This document shows positions 23,385-35,409 of a stretch of 64,000 nt of DNA, one piece after another. How positions within the stretch are numbered: position 1 is the stretch's first letter; every line of letters starts with the position of its first letter. The notes under the pieces were generated by a model. It worked only from the letters and a program-made list of their open reading frames with translations, searched no databases and was not told the DNA's origin. The DNA is from Thelonectria olida. Lineage: Eukaryota; Ascomycota; Sordariomycetes; Hypocreales; Nectriaceae. The position numbers and the translations under genes are program-made. Location: positions 1,178,001-1,242,000 of the forward strand of contig JAGPYM010000010.1 of NCBI GenBank assembly GCA_020736575.1, written 5' to 3'.

Positions 23385-25233
23385 TCATCCCGTGCACCTC
23401 TCCTCGGGTCGTCGCCACGCAAGCCCGAGGCCCTCAAACACCCTCCGCTCTGCCGTCTCCATATCCGGCGCCTTGTCCCCGCGAGAGCTTCCCTCCATGT
23501 CGACCCATGAGCCGTCTGTCCTGTTTCTGACGCCGCTGCTGTCGAATTTCCAACCCTTGACCGCCTTACAGTATCGTCGGAGATCCCTTTGGAACGTTGT
23601 CCCTCCGCTCCATCCCAACACTGCACACCCTACCGTCTTCCACGGGCTCACAATGATGTCAACTCGTCGGTGTGCTGCATTTTCTTGGCGAGCATCTTGC
23701 CAAACTACCATGGCTTTGTCGAGCGTATCGAAACCTGACCCGCGAGTACTCTCTCCTTTCCACGGGAGGGGTGCCTGTCCACGCTCACTATTCCGTGTTG
23801 ACAGAGTGAGCGTATGGGTGATGAGTTGAGCCTTCTCAAGACTTATCACCATCTTTTCCACCACATTCAACGTCATGGCATCGTCTTGGTGACTTAGAAG
23901 GATGTCCACATCGCCGCATTCCTTCTTTCCGCGGCGGAAACCTCCAACGATGACCATTTCAAACCCAGTATCGATCATGCGGGCATGATCCAAGACAGTA
24001 CCACCAATGCTCTCGACCTCATTCCGTGGAATCTTGAGCTTCAGCTCGTCGTAGTACTTGACCCCAATCTGCTGAGAGCGACTCAGCGAGTCCCAGCCGT
24101 GCTCGACAAGGTCATCCAAGTCTCGCCACCCTGCAAGCCTTCAGTAAGTCGTTTCGGAAGCGGCCCGTTCCTTAACGGCAAACCAACCTTTGCGGTAGAA
24201 CTCTCGTGCCGTAGTGTCCCCCACTCCCCAGATGTCGTAGAAGAGCTGAAGCACCGAGACCATGGCGTCGGAATCAGCCTTGCGGATCTCGCTAAGAGAT
24301 CCTGTTTCCTTCCATTGTTGATGGAGCTCGGCGATTTTAGCACCGCATCCTGGAAGCCGTGCGACCTCTTTAAACTCGTTAGTGTCAAGCTCAGGCTGCT
24401 CGTGGGGAGAGGCCTTTCTCGCCTTCTGAAGTCTTCAACGGATACGGATAGGCTGCGACTGTAGCAATAGAAGTGGAATAGGCTCTCACGCCGACCTGGT
24501 CGCCGCGCAGGATACGAATCGTCCTGACTTGCTTCAAGACGTCGACAAACTCATCGTTAGGAGGGTCCACGGGGGTTGGTCGCTGGCATGAGTAGGTCGT
24601 TTTCAGGAATTCGGGAATCGGGGGCAAGACAAGGCCATGCTCCGAGGTAGTCTGGTGGGTGAGTTTGGGCCGTGACTGGGGGAGCGGAGAAGAGAAGCGT
24701 CCCTGTCGGGTTCTACTCGCTGAGACTTGGGGGGGCGGTTGCTCGAGCTGGTCCATGGCTGCCCTTGCTATAATGCCGCTGATTGGGGACGTATTTGCAT
24801 GTTTTGCCAATGCTTTTGGCGGACATTTCTGGCCTTCGTAGAGGAGATATGGGCTGACGGGAAGCACTTGGCCCTTTTCCATTGAGTCCTTTAGCCATGC
24901 CAACTTGACAACTTTGACTGTTTGCATCTTTCCTTCTGCCGGCGCCGAGAGCTTTCTCCGTTTAGGACTGGGTGGTGAGTTGCTCTCTTCTGCTTTCGCC
25001 GCTTGGCCTGGCTGGTCATCGAGAATCCCTCCTGTGTGCACCAAGGGTACAGTCTCGAGCCTGGCACGCCTCAGCTCAAACATGGCTCGCTCCCTCCGAC
25101 TGATATTCCCCACGACTATTTCTACCTCGTTGATGTCGTACGTTAGCGAGTCAATCTTCTCTTCCAACTCGTGCAGCTCCTTCGGTTGCAGGTGCGTGGA
25201 CAGCAGGAAAATGGGCGGCAGGTCTAAAGCCAT
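23385..25233 (-). CDS. pol4: Family X DNA polymerase (Pol4 / Pol lambda type)
   Basis: Exons 25233..24423, 24367..24188 and 24130..23385, 578 residues. The N-terminus is BRCT-like. An 8-kDa-type helical segment (GVRAYSTSIATVAAYPYPL) is followed by two helix-hairpin-helix motifs (LPGCGAKIAEL; IWGVGDTTAREFY). The palm has the nucleotidyltransferase motif GGFRRGKKECGDVDILLS with the Asp-x-Asp pair and the third Asp in RRVDIIVSP. The thumb ends with a WRRPEERC-type motif. The enzyme fills short gaps in end joining and base excision repair in the nucleus. Intron 1 (24422-24368) has no usable GT donor. The only join that keeps frame and the conserved spacing uses AAG|GCGAGA with a CTAAC branch and TTTAAAG, that is, GC-AG. 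Intron 2 is GTTGGT...TTGCAG. If the GC donor is wrong, the gene has a frameshift. Confidence 0.93.
24368..24422 (-). other. pol4: Inferred GC-AG intron in pol4
   Basis: 55 bases. The donor is GCGAGA after AAG, the branch CTAAC is at about 24378, and the acceptor is TTTAAAG. Splicing joins YPYPLKTSE to EVARLPGC at phase 1. No GT-AG alternative restores the frame without deleting the conserved helix upstream. Confidence 0.75.
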
Positions 25234-25827
25234 GGCTTCGGTTGCCTCATCTCGGTCTTACTGCCTTGTGTTCCACCTTCACCTGAGAATCATGGCTCTG
25301 GAGAGATGCCTCGGTGTATGGTAGTTTGGATGAGGGTGGTTGCTAGGTCGCTGGTGTGCCGAGGATGGTGAGGTAGCTTTGTTCGCCATGACGAATGAGG
25401 AGCCTCGTTTCCCTAGTAATATCCATCTGTATATCTCAATGTAGCCAAACGCCAGAGAGACTAAAACACCTCGCAGACGAGGCACAGGAATTCCAATTCA
25501 AACAATAGTCAAAAATAGCCATGAAATTGCAACTGGCACAGTTAAAGGAGAAAACTCGCATGGAAGGCCTTACTGAACAAATGGAATAGGTACGTAATTC
25601 TCAATTTGCCTACCCTATACCCACGCCACTGCCAACAATTTCCAGATGACGAATACCTACCCAAGTAGCTGCGTGCAGGCAAACGAACAATCTCGTCCCT
25701 CTGTTGCCTTGACTTTCTGACCAAGCCGCTTCTAAAACCAGATCGGTCCTCTATTGATTATACACCTTGGCAGGGTATTTGTATTCTAATTCAGCGATGC
25801 CGCCCACCCTTGACCAATCCTTCCCCC
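25234..25827. other. Intergenic, pol4 promoter
   Basis: About 590 bases between the pol4 start and the TFIIE-alpha stop. Nothing further is supported. Confidence 0.55.
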
Positions 25828-27203
25828 CTATACGTCCTCAAATTCCATTTCATCTTCGTCGCTATCGCCGTCTGTTTCCTCCTTCTTGATTTCCGGTTCG
25901 ACCTTGGCCCGTTTGGCCTGCCTCTCGTCCGAGCTATCTCCCTCGCGAGACACATCGCCTGAGAGCTCTCTCTTGGTGGCCGGTGTGACTGGCGTATCTC
26001 GACTCGATACATTGCCAGTTGCGGGTACGTCTTCAAACTCATCTTCGTCATCTTCTTCAGAACCGAATTCTTCATCACCCTCAGCTCTACGGGCTTGCTC
26101 CGCAGCCTGTTCTGCCTTGAGCTTCTCGAAGATGTCGTCAATCTGTGTTTTGGCTGACGTATCAACCGGATTGGCGAGTTTCGACTCGTTCAATTTGGAC
26201 CCCTTGGTGACAGTGCTTGGAGCTTGGTCCGCACTCGAAGTGAATGACTCTCCCGTGACAGTACTGTTCGACATCCAGGATGGTAGTGCGTTTTGTTTGG
26301 CAATTCGCTCTTTTTGAGCTTGTTCCGCAGCCCTCTCTGCCTCGGTCGGCCCGTCTGATGTTGAGATGTTGACTGCGATTGACTGAGGGCCTGTGTTGGT
26401 CAGACCCTTGACGGCCATGGGTCTGTTGGCTCCATTATCGGCCGGAATCGTCTCTGCACGTTGATGGGTAGCATCCCGAACGACAGGGCGTGCCTTGGCT
26501 AGCGCACGATCAAAGTCGCACTCGGGAATGTGGACGGCATCTATCTGTGGAAGGAGCTCGCTGATGAACTTGAACTGATCGTTGAGGCGAGTCGACTGCT
26601 CGTGACCACCAGCATTGCGATCTGCCTCAAATGTGAGAGTGTGATTGCATCGATGGCAGACGAAGCCTTCTGGCCCTACGCTGTCCAGAACCTCCATCGC
26701 CGTCCACTCGGCCTTACAAAATGAGCAAAAGTATTCCTTCTTCTCGTTGGCGATCTGCGTGGTGCCCTGAACTTCTTTGTCGATAGTGTAAACACGCCAC
26801 TTTATGGCGTCGATGGTTTGTCGGTAGTTGATGTAATACCAAGTTCGGCTGCTTGGTCTCGGGTTGCCTTCTCGAAATTCTGATCGTGTATGCCTGTTTA
26901 AGACCATGTCAGTTCCTGAATTGCCACCAAGGGATCACAATTTCGCCTACACCGTCAGGAATCTATCTTCGCGTAGCTTTCCGCAAATCTTGTGAAGGTC
27001 TTTGGTGTTGATATTCATTAGGTATGATAGGTCGTCGTCTCGCAGCCTGCAATGGTCAATTTCCTTTTAGGGAATCCGCCTGGTTATTTGATGCGCCATG
27101 TCACATACGCTTCGTGTAGGATGAGCGCATCGATTACTATGATGTCGCGCGTCTGGTAGAAGGCCCGCATGACCGATTTGATGAGGGTCACTGCGAGATC
27201 CAT
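25828..27203 (-). CDS. tfa1: Transcription initiation factor TFIIE alpha subunit
   Basis: Exons 27203..27109, 27046..26951 and 26893..25828, 418 residues. Introns are 62 bases (GTATGT...TTGCAG) and 57 bases (GTAGGC...AACAG). The spliced N-terminus is a winged-helix domain (LHEALRDDDLSYLMNI; KICGKLREDRFLTVHTRSE). Residues about 120-150 form a zinc ribbon with two CxxC pairs (YFCSFCKAEW and FVCHRCNHTL). The rest is low-complexity with an acidic C-terminal tract ending DSDEDEMEFEDV. TFIIE joins RNA polymerase II and TFIIH in the pre-initiation complex and helps promoter opening. Domain order, length and acidic tail fit the family. The gene lies in a minus-strand run with pol4 and smc1, but separate promoters are likely. 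Confidence 0.96.
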
Positions 27204-28107
27204 GGTGTCGGGCGGGTGGCAGGCGATCGGGAGAGAGTGGAAGGAGACGCGGAGGAAGGGTGGTATCCGTCGTTACGGATTTCTATCGGAAGGTGAATCT
27301 CTGCAATGCCGTCTCAGGCGCAAGGCGACTATGCGCTCGAGGACTAGGCGGTTCCTGGACGCGTTGGGAAAGCGTGGTGAAGTGGTCAGAGTTACTGCTT
27401 GTAACGACACAAGGCGGCGCAACCAGGCATCTCAGGGCTGAACTGTCATGACGGATCCAGGCGCTGACAGGCTCTCGGTCCCTGCGGCAGGGAGGGGGCG
27501 TGTTCTCTGTGCCTATCCGACTCGCGACCTTGGCCGTGGATCGGGCTATATCATAATCTTGAGGACTGGGAACAGATGGGCGTTGTAGTTGTTGAGAGGA
27601 GAAGTCTTGGTCACTGGTGAGGCGCTGGCAAACTACAAGGTTTCTTTGTTTGCGATCATTGCTGATGTGGCGTAGTGTGGCTGAAATGGGTGGGCTCCTG
27701 CCTGGACCCTGCGTCCATTTCAGCCTCACCTGGTAGGTACGCTTGAGGCTCGCCGCGGGAGTCGAACCTGGGGTTATCAGTTACCTTACCTACCTAGGTA
27801 ATTACCTACGGCTTGTGGTTACACAGGTAGGTAGGTACATAGAGATAGGTACGCGCTTCTCCAAACTTCACGAGGCCGAAAGATAGAGTCCGGGTACAGG
27901 TAGATGACCAATCTAGAATCCTTTGTTGCGGCATGTAAATTTAGGTATGCATTACACTGTCACTCAGCATACTCAAGTCGTGACTTCATACGAATACACA
28001 ACCTTCAACCTCTGGCCCAATATCTGCTGCACTCCAGCCTTGTTGAACGGGACACATCCTTGCTCTTCCGAGTCGCCTTGAACTCCCGCCTTTGAACTTA
28101 TAATTTA
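27204..28107. other. Intergenic, 0.9 kb, with TAGGTA-type repeats
   Basis: Promoter of TFIIE-alpha and 3' end of smc1. At 27781-27860 there is a dense cluster of TACCTA/TAGGTA units, including a CCTAGG palindrome. A tRNA T-arm-like string at about 27755-27790 (minus) has no matching 5' half. A 148-codon minus ORF at 27283-27729 shows no protein features. Confidence 0.55.
27781..27860. repeat. Cluster of TACCTA/TAGGTA units
   Basis: Repeated TACCTACCTAGGTA and GGTAGGTAGGTAC strings, partly palindromic. Similar strings recur in other intergenic regions of the window. Confidence 0.7.
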
Positions 28108-31100
28108 TCATGCGTACTTCCTTAGCTAAACCAGTAGTTAGTAATCGACGCTAATCAACAATGGGGATCCGGCCGTGACTTACATCCAACGTCAGAGTTC
28201 TTGAACTGTTAACCTCCTGGTCGCGATAGACTCCAACTAGACTCTCGCTGTCCTGGAACAAGCCCGCCTTGAGACTGATGACGATAAACTGCATTCCCGG
28301 GCCCGAGTGTTCACGGATATACTTCTTGATTTTGTCCACGTTGGCATTGTCCAGTGCCGCGTCCACTTCGTCAAGCACGAAAAAGGGGCTGGGTTGATAG
28401 CTGTGGATCGCGAACAAGAGCGCAAGCGCAGCCATCGTCTTTTCACCACCAGAAAGATGCTCCATGTCTCGGAATCGTTTGAGAGGCGGCATTGCGTGGT
28501 ACTTGATGCCAGATAGGTACGGCATGTCAGTGTCCTCTTCAATGTCGAGGTATGCCTGCCCACCCAACGGGTACGCTTCTGATCGCGTGAGATCCTTGTA
28601 CACATGCGATATTTGTTCCTGAATGTGGCTGAACGCCTTGTTGAAGAGCTCAAACCTCTGCTGCTTCACGTCATTGAACGCTTCTTTGGCCGCGTGAGCT
28701 GCCGCTTTCGAGTCTTCGTATTCTTGGTCAGTCAGCTTGAGTCTGGACTCGACGCTTTCCAGCCTCTCCATAGCTCGCATGTTCGGATTGAGCTTCTCCA
28801 GCTCGGCCGTAAGCGAAGCAATTTTATCCGAGAGAGAATCCTCCATACTGGGGTCGTCCGACTGTTCACTGTTAGACAGATTCAGGTCAGTGTTAGGGGG
28901 GATGCTACTTACGGCCTTGAGATCCTCATCCAGTCCATCGAAGTCAATTTCAATTCCGTGATCATCTAGTGCGATGCCCATCATTTCCTCGTCATCCTCG
29001 TCAATGTCCATGGCATCAGGATCCTGGTGCAACAGATCATCTTCGTTAGGCAGATTATCCAGGGTTCCCTCTACAAGAGGAATTTGAATCTGCTCAAGCC
29101 GGCATCGGCGCAAAAGTGCAGACTTGGTTGCACTGTTCTTTTGGATTGTCGTTTCAAGTGCGTTGATGTCTTTCATTCGGACGTCAATGTCTTTGCTGCG
29201 TTTCTGCACTTCCACCCTAGCTTCTGCAACTTTCTGATTCTTGTCCGCAAGATCTGCTTTGCTTTCTTCGAGCGTTTCTCGAAGTGCCTCGACCTGATCC
29301 TGCTCTGAACGCATGTCATTCTCGATTGCATCTTTGTCTCTGGTGTAGGCCTTGGTGTCGTTTTGTAGTCGCCGAACGTGCGTCCGCATCCTGCTCATTC
29401 GCGCTTCTGACTCGTCGTGGCGTGCCTTCTCCCACTGGAGGCGGCTGGATAGCCTCTGCTTCTGCACCTCGAATTGATTACGTTTCTCAGACATCTCCTG
29501 CTCTAGCTTGCCTTGGGAGGCGTCATAGGCACGAATATCGCTGTACCCAAGTCTTGAGCAGAAGTTTGCAAAGACTTCATCCTCAACACGGGAAATCGCA
29601 TCATGGAACTCTTGACATGTTGCCTTGGTGTTTTCAAGCTGAGAGGCTTGCTCCTCATACTTGGGCTGAAGCTCACGGAGTTGCTTCTTCTGGGAATCAA
29701 GTTCACGCTTCTTGCTGCCGTGGTTCTTGTTGAAGGCGGCAAGCTCATCCCTGACGACAACCAACCGACGTTCAAGGCCAGCAAGATCAATCTGGAGAGA
29801 CTCTTCCTGAGACCCACGTCGATCGGCCTTTGGCAGACGCTCAATCTCCTCCTTGAGCTTAGCAGCCATTTTTTGAAGGTTTTGAACATCGGCCTCCTCA
29901 AAGCGACGTTTGCCGCTTTTCTGCTCTGGCCCACGACCACCTGTCATTAGGCCAGCCTTGTGAATGATGTATCCCTCCAAGGTGACGGCTTTGACGGGAA
30001 TTTTCTTTTCATAGCAAATGTGTTTGGCAATGTCGAGGGTGTCGCACACGACCGAACTTCCGCAAGCGTAAGACATGGCACGCTCCACGCTCGAATCAAA
30101 GTTGATGGTGTCAATGGTGAGCCTTGCCCCCGAGAAACCCTTGACCGAAGTGTTGACTGCGTTGACTTTGATGTTGTCCAGCGGGATGAAGGTCATGGGC
30201 GGGAACCTCTGCTCTTTGAGGTACTGAACACATTCTACACCGATCTTCTCCGTGTCGACCACCACCGAGTCGAAGTCTCTGCCCAGCGCAACAATCACAG
30301 CCTCGTCGAACTTCTTTTGCTTGGGGTTGCAGAGATCGCCGATGCGACCACGAACGCCGGGGTAGATTCGCTTCAAGGAAGTTACCATCTCCTTCATCCG
30401 GGCTTCCTTGTCGTTTTGCCGCCGACCGTCATCAGCTTCCCTCAGTTTTCTGGCGACGTCCTCAAGCTTTTCTTCTAATTCGGTTCGTTTCTGATTCGTT
30501 CGAACACGTTCCGACTGGAGCTGGTTGAACTCTTTCTTCTTAGAGTCAATTTCCTTAGACAGTTCCTTCGAGGCAATCTCAGCTGCAGATCTTCTCTCAT
30601 CAATGCTTGCGACTTCGGCCTCAATCTTCTCGATGGCGGCTGCGATACTGTCGACTTTTCCTCGGAGGTTGTTGACAGTGACTTCATCAGCCTTTCGTTG
30701 TCGCTCTAGATTTTCGAGTTTTGTTTGGTTGGACCCTGAACGAGCCATGACCTGGGCGCGGAGTGTGTTGTACTCCCGTCGATCCTCATCACTGACCTCA
30801 CGCCCTTGCTTCTTCATTTGCTCCTTGTAGTCATTCTCGAAGACCTCACGCGCCTTTTCCACATTATCAATATCCTTCTTGACCTTGCTGACGGTGTCGG
30901 CTTGCTCGTCGCGTTCCTTTGAGACCTTGGCTACTTGTGACTGAAGCCTTTCGATCTGCTGCGAGCATTCGTTGATCTTTTCCTCAAAGGGAACGAGGCT
31001 GTTCTCCTTGTCCTCAATACTCCTTTCCTTGATCTTGATGTCCTTGTCTATTCTGGAGACTTGACGGCTGGTTGAAGCTTGTTCCTTTCGTGCAGCCTCA

Positions 31101-32093
31101 AGTCGCTTTTCGAAAGACTCGACGTTGCGCCGGAGTTCTTTTAAATCTTCTTGATGGTCTTGAATTGCCGCATGCGATTCATCCATGACCTTTTGGAAAT
31201 GGAAAAGCTTCCAAAGAGTCTGGGTGACAATGGCAGCATCGCGATCGTCGGTCTTCTTTTGGAAATTGTCGGCCTCTTTTTTCTGCTCACGATATTGCTT
31301 GATCTCGGAGTTGATACCGCGGCGTCGGTGGAGTTGGAAGTTTTGGTTCTCGGCAGCCTGCTCGGCTTCCGATTGAAGCTTTTCGTAGTCTGCTTTGTGG
31401 TCCAGACTGCCCGAGATCTGTTCAATCAGACGCGTAAGATCTTGAGGAGACTGAGAGGCAATCGTCTCAACATCGCCTTGGAACACTAGGAAGTTCCTGG
31501 CCTTGATAAGAATGTTTTCGGATTCGAGGGCAGCATTGTACTGCTGTGCAGTGACGACACGGTCATTGATGCGGTATTCACTGGCACCCTGATTCGTGAT
31601 GGAGCGCTTCCATCTCTGCTCATCGCCAGCATCGTCCTCGTACACGGCCATGACCCAAGCGGTCTTGGGGTCACCGCGGGAGGCTTTGTCGTCGCCATCA
31701 TCGAATCCGTTGGCATGACCATTGGTGTCTGCGGAGCCATCGTCGTTGATCTTTGATGTCTTTAGTACTCGTCCTCGGTAGACGAGGTCTTTGAGATGGG
31801 CGGATCGGAGATGGGACGACTTGATGCCGAGGACGAAGGAGATGGCGTCCATACTGAAGGTTAATTAGCAGGTGGATGCGAAAGGTGCGTCAAAGCTGAC
31901 TCACGAATTGGACTTGCCCGATCCATTGGGCCCGATTATTGAGGTGAAGTAGGAATCACCGAACAGCAAAGTGTGGTGACCCTTGTAGGACTTGAAGTCT
32001 GGTTTGTATTTGTTAGCAAGGGCCAGTGAGGGACACGAGTCGACGGCACAATGAGGACGCACTGAAGAGCTCGAGCCGGATGAGCTTTCCCAT
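28108..32093 (-). CDS. smc1: Cohesin subunit Smc1
   Basis: Exons 32093..32063, 31998..31905, 31853..28913, 28861..28184 and 28125..28108, 1253 residues. The Walker A motif GPNGSGKSN is at residues 33-41. Two long coiled coils flank a hinge at about 520-650. The signature HLSGGEKTMAALALL and Walker B with D-loop FFVLDEVDAALD are near the C-terminus. The first coding exon is 31 bases and the last is 18 bases, encoding LRKYA after a GTAAGT...TACTAAC...TTTAG intron. Intron 3 (28912-28862, GTAAGT, CTAAC branch) is 51 bases and free of stops, so retention would add 17 residues. Smc1 pairs with Smc3 at the hinge to form the cohesin ring that holds sister chromatids together in the nucleus. It diverges from gpc1. 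Confidence 0.97.
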
Positions 32094-33726
32094 GATGAAA
32101 GCGGTGGGCGTGAGCCCGAAGAATTTTTGTTTTCAGAAGATGTTCAGAAGAGAGTCTAAGATGTGAGGTTGGAGGTTGGAGGGGTATCTAAAGGTGCGAA
32201 TTGCGACCAAAGAAAGTCGCGTCGAAGTCCAAGGGAAGAGGTTGCGACTTGGGAGTCGCGCGAGGGCAGAGGCGATGAGACTGTTCTCCTATGCACAAAC
32301 GTGGAATTTAGGATGGCGCATGTTACGAATCAGAGCCTGGTATGGTCGAGAAGCGGCGTCAGGGGGAGGGGGTGAATTGACTGTGGTTGCGACGCCAGAG
32401 CAAAGTCGAGAAGCAATGCGAAGGGACGCGTCGCGCGACCTGTCACAGAGCCTCCAGACGGTGTCAAGCGCTTCTGCTTTTCTGGTTGCTGACTGGTCGC
32501 CTGCTCGCAAGTTGCACACTTGCACGCACGGATGAGAAAGGGCAAACGAAGATTACGTAATGAGACGATGGGTCCAAAAGAGCAACCCATGCAACCAACG
32601 CTCAATAAATAGTGCGACAAGGTCAGCTGGTGAATGCTCCTGTCTTCGGTGCCTTCTGCTAACCTTGAACTTTCCTGAATGACCATCAAAATGTGACCAA
32701 CCATGTTCGTTGCTGGGAGCACCTGGGAGCGTATCCAAGGAAGTATATGGTGGTTGATGGATGGCCACTGTCAGACGGACGGGAATATTGGAAGGGTCAC
32801 GTTCGTAAATCTCTTATGAACCTCCAGTAAGGCAAGCTGCGGTAAACTTGAGAAGAGGGTATCAGAGGTAAGACAACTAGTCCCAACATTATTCCATGTG
32901 GAAGCAGGCAGAGTTACAAACCCTCGATATGTGGGCATTAACCATATGTAGGTACCTGTCGTGACTAGAGAGCATTCCTCGACACCATCACGCGTTTGCA
33001 CATGAAAGAAAGACGTGAATACGAATAGCTCACCAGCTACCTAGACCCTAAGTACCGTCCCAGGGTGTTTAGTAAGTTACCTGGCCTGCCAAGCTTCAGA
33101 AGGAGATCCATTGTGCGGCGTCCCCACTTTCTTGTCCTTAAACAAGTCCATCTCAGCCAATCCAAGCGGGCTCGACCCGGTCTTTCATCATAGGTACCTA
33201 CTAAGGTAGGTACAAAGGTACTTCATACTGGAGGCCAAGGCGGTTGGAAGGTATTGGATGGATGGCAATGGCACTCAACAAGACTGAGACAGACACAACA
33301 CCCACGTGCAAGGCAAGGCATGGACGCCGCCGTCATCGTCACCGCCGTGTTGTTTTCTTGCTCCTTTCATCTCTTGCAATCCCCGGGTTGCATGCTGCTC
33401 TTCCACCATCTCTACTGCGTACGTTAAGTCAATGACCATCTGACCGTCCCTCGTCGACTGACGCATTCGCTCAATCCTGGCGAGCACCTCACTGGCTGGG
33501 TTGGTTCCAGTCCCTACTTCGTCCAGGTATTTATTTGCCCCCCGTTTGTTCGCTGTCAACTGCTTCACTTCTTTCTTCATTGAAAGGGCGCCTTTTCAAT
33601 GCTCCAGGCATATTCCGAGTAATCAGTTTGGCTAACTGACATGTTTGTCGCACAGCTGATTGTCGACGTCAACTACCCGACCTGCGCATCTATCCATCTC
33701 CCTTCCTCCTCTACTCAGACGCGGTT
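32094..33726. other. Divergent intergenic region smc1 / gpc1, 1.6 kb
   Basis: Should hold both promoters. GTAGGTACC-type palindromes occur at 32948-32960 and 33191-33223. ORFs here are short, overlapping and without features. Confidence 0.55.
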
Positions 33727-35409
33727 ATGGATAACGATGCTAAAACAGCCCCCGGGGTTGTCAAGTCCGACACTACCTCGACTGATAGCGACCCCATTCT
33801 GACTCCTGATGCTGAGCCTCCTGCATCTCCGAACCCTGTACCCACCGACGATGATCTCCTCGACACTCCGGTCCTGGGCGCCTCTACACCTAAAAGTTTA
33901 CGGCACTCTAGAAACCCGTCTTTCTCGGGAAGTAGTTCCTATCACGATGACTGGGATACGTCTGTCCCGCCCCTCGACCGCCTGACAGTCCTCGACCTTC
34001 TCGATAACTTTGCCCTGCCACAGCAGCTTGAGAAGTTGCAAAAGGGCATATCGGCTCAGACTGATAAGGTCCGCCGTTCTACAGGCGCCCTCAAGTCTAA
34101 GACGCACCTGGCCCGAGAGCGCATGGTTGAAGAATGGAGACGACGCGTTCCCTCGGCCGATGAACAGCTGGATCGATATCGCAAGCAGATGCGCCGGCGC
34201 ATGGACAAACTGGGCCAAAGATGGAGCGACACCAAGACGATTAGCTTGCGCGAGAAGGTGTCTTTCATCTGTGGTGTCCTCAACATCTTCTTCAGCGGCT
34301 ATCTCATTGGCGGCTACCCTCAGTACTTTCACCTGTGGTACACTGCCCAGTTGATTTATTTCATGCCTATCCGCTTCTTCACTTATCACAGCCGAGGTTA
34401 CCACTACTTCCTGGCCGACCTTTGCTACTTTGTGAACTTCTTGTTGTTCTTATCCATGTGGGTCTTTCCCTCGTCGAAACGCCTCTTCACTGCTGCATAC
34501 TGTCTCGCCTTCGGAAACAATGCAGTCGCCATTATCATGTGGCGCAACTCGCTCGTCTTTCACAGCTTCGACAAAGTCACCTCACTTTTTATTCATATCA
34601 TGCCTTGTGCAACCCTCCATTGTATAGTGCATCTTATCACCCCCGAGGAGCAGAAGGCCCGCTTCCCAGCCATCTACACCGTCAAAAACTCGCCGCCTGG
34701 ATCGTCCACTGCTTACGCCAATGTCATTTCTATGCTTGCATGGAGCACCATACCTTACACTATCTGGCAGCTTGCCTATTACTTCTTCATTACTCTTCGT
34801 CGGCGGGACAAGATTGCGGCTGGTCGGCCAACCTCGTTCACTTGGCTGCGCAAGTCGTACTCGAAGACTTGGATTGGAAAGATGGTTTTGGCACAACCCG
34901 AGCACTTGCAGGAAGCTACCTTCATGCTTATTCAGTACACATATGCTGTGCTCACCATGCTGCCCTGCCCTCTTTGGTTCCTTAACCACCACGCCTCGGC
35001 CGGCTTTCTCATTGCCGTGTTCATCTGGAGCATCTACAACGGCGCCACCTACTACATCGATGTGTTCGGTACTCGCTTCCAGAAGGAACTTGAAGCCATG
35101 AAGGCAGAGATTATGAAGTGGCAGAACTCTCCTGACCACGCTCCTCTTTCTCCTTCAATGCTGCCTCGCCCAGATGGAAGTGTCGTCGGAAGGCCCCAGC
35201 CCTCCAATGAATCGACTAGTCAGACTTCGCCCAGTAATGATGCCGAACCTGAGAAAGATGTGCAGTCTGGTGCAACACAACCCAAACGTTTGAGTGTAGA
35301 TGATATCCCACTACTTGATGAAACGCAGGGAACTAGCTCCACAGGTGTTGACGGGGTGCAGAAGGATGGTGCTAGAGAAAGGAAGATGGGAGAGGCACCG
35401 CCCTCGTAA
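33727..35409 (+). CDS. gpc1: Glycerophosphocholine acyltransferase Gpc1 (DUF2838)
   Basis: One exon, 560 residues. Residues 1-90 are Ser/Pro-rich and probably cytosolic, then an amphipathic basic region. About eight hydrophobic segments span residues 175-460. Marks of the DUF2838/Gpc1 family include CGVLNIFFSGYLIGGYPQYF, FFTYHSRGYHYFLADLCYFVN and IIMWRNSLVFHS. The family transfers an acyl group from acyl-CoA to glycerophosphocholine, giving lysophosphatidylcholine for the remodelling of phosphatidylcholine, probably in the ER. The C-terminal 100 residues are polar and low-complexity. Length fits filamentous fungi. It diverges from smc1 and is tail-to-tail with cdh1. Confidence 0.93.
   Translation: MDNDAKTAPGVVKSDTTSTDSDPILTPDAEPPASPNPVPTDDDLLDTPVLGASTPKSLRHSRNPSFSGSSSYHDDWDTSVPPLDRLTVLDLLDNFALPQQLEKLQKGISAQTDKVRRSTGALKSKTHLARERMVEEWRRRVPSADEQLDRYRKQMRRRMDKLGQRWSDTKTISLREKVSFICGVLNIFFSGYLIGGYPQYFHLWYTAQLIYFMPIRFFTYHSRGYHYFLADLCYFVNFLLFLSMWVFPSSKRLFTAAYCLAFGNNAVAIIMWRNSLVFHSFDKVTSLFIHIMPCATLHCIVHLITPEEQKARFPAIYTVKNSPPGSSTAYANVISMLAWSTIPYTIWQLAYYFFITLRRRDKIAAGRPTSFTWLRKSYSKTWIGKMVLAQPEHLQEATFMLIQYTYAVLTMLPCPLWFLNHHASAGFLIAVFIWSIYNGATYYIDVFGTRFQKELEAMKAEIMKWQNSPDHAPLSPSMLPRPDGSVVGRPQPSNESTSQTSPSNDAEPEKDVQSGATQPKRLSVDDIPLLDETQGTSSTGVDGVQKDGARERKMGEAPPS

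Noticed and set aside
23385..25233. pol4 as a frameshifted pseudogene
   Set aside because: A GC-AG intron restores a complete polymerase with all three catalytic Asp; the rest of the gene is intact. Not fully excluded without RNA.
27283..27729. 148-codon minus-strand ORF
   Set aside because: Lies in the TFIIE promoter region, shows no domain, and has a composition like translated noncoding DNA.
27750..27792. tRNA-like T arm on the minus strand (AGGTTCGACTCC context)
   Set aside because: Only three of five T-stem pairs form, and no D arm, anticodon arm or acceptor partner is found upstream.
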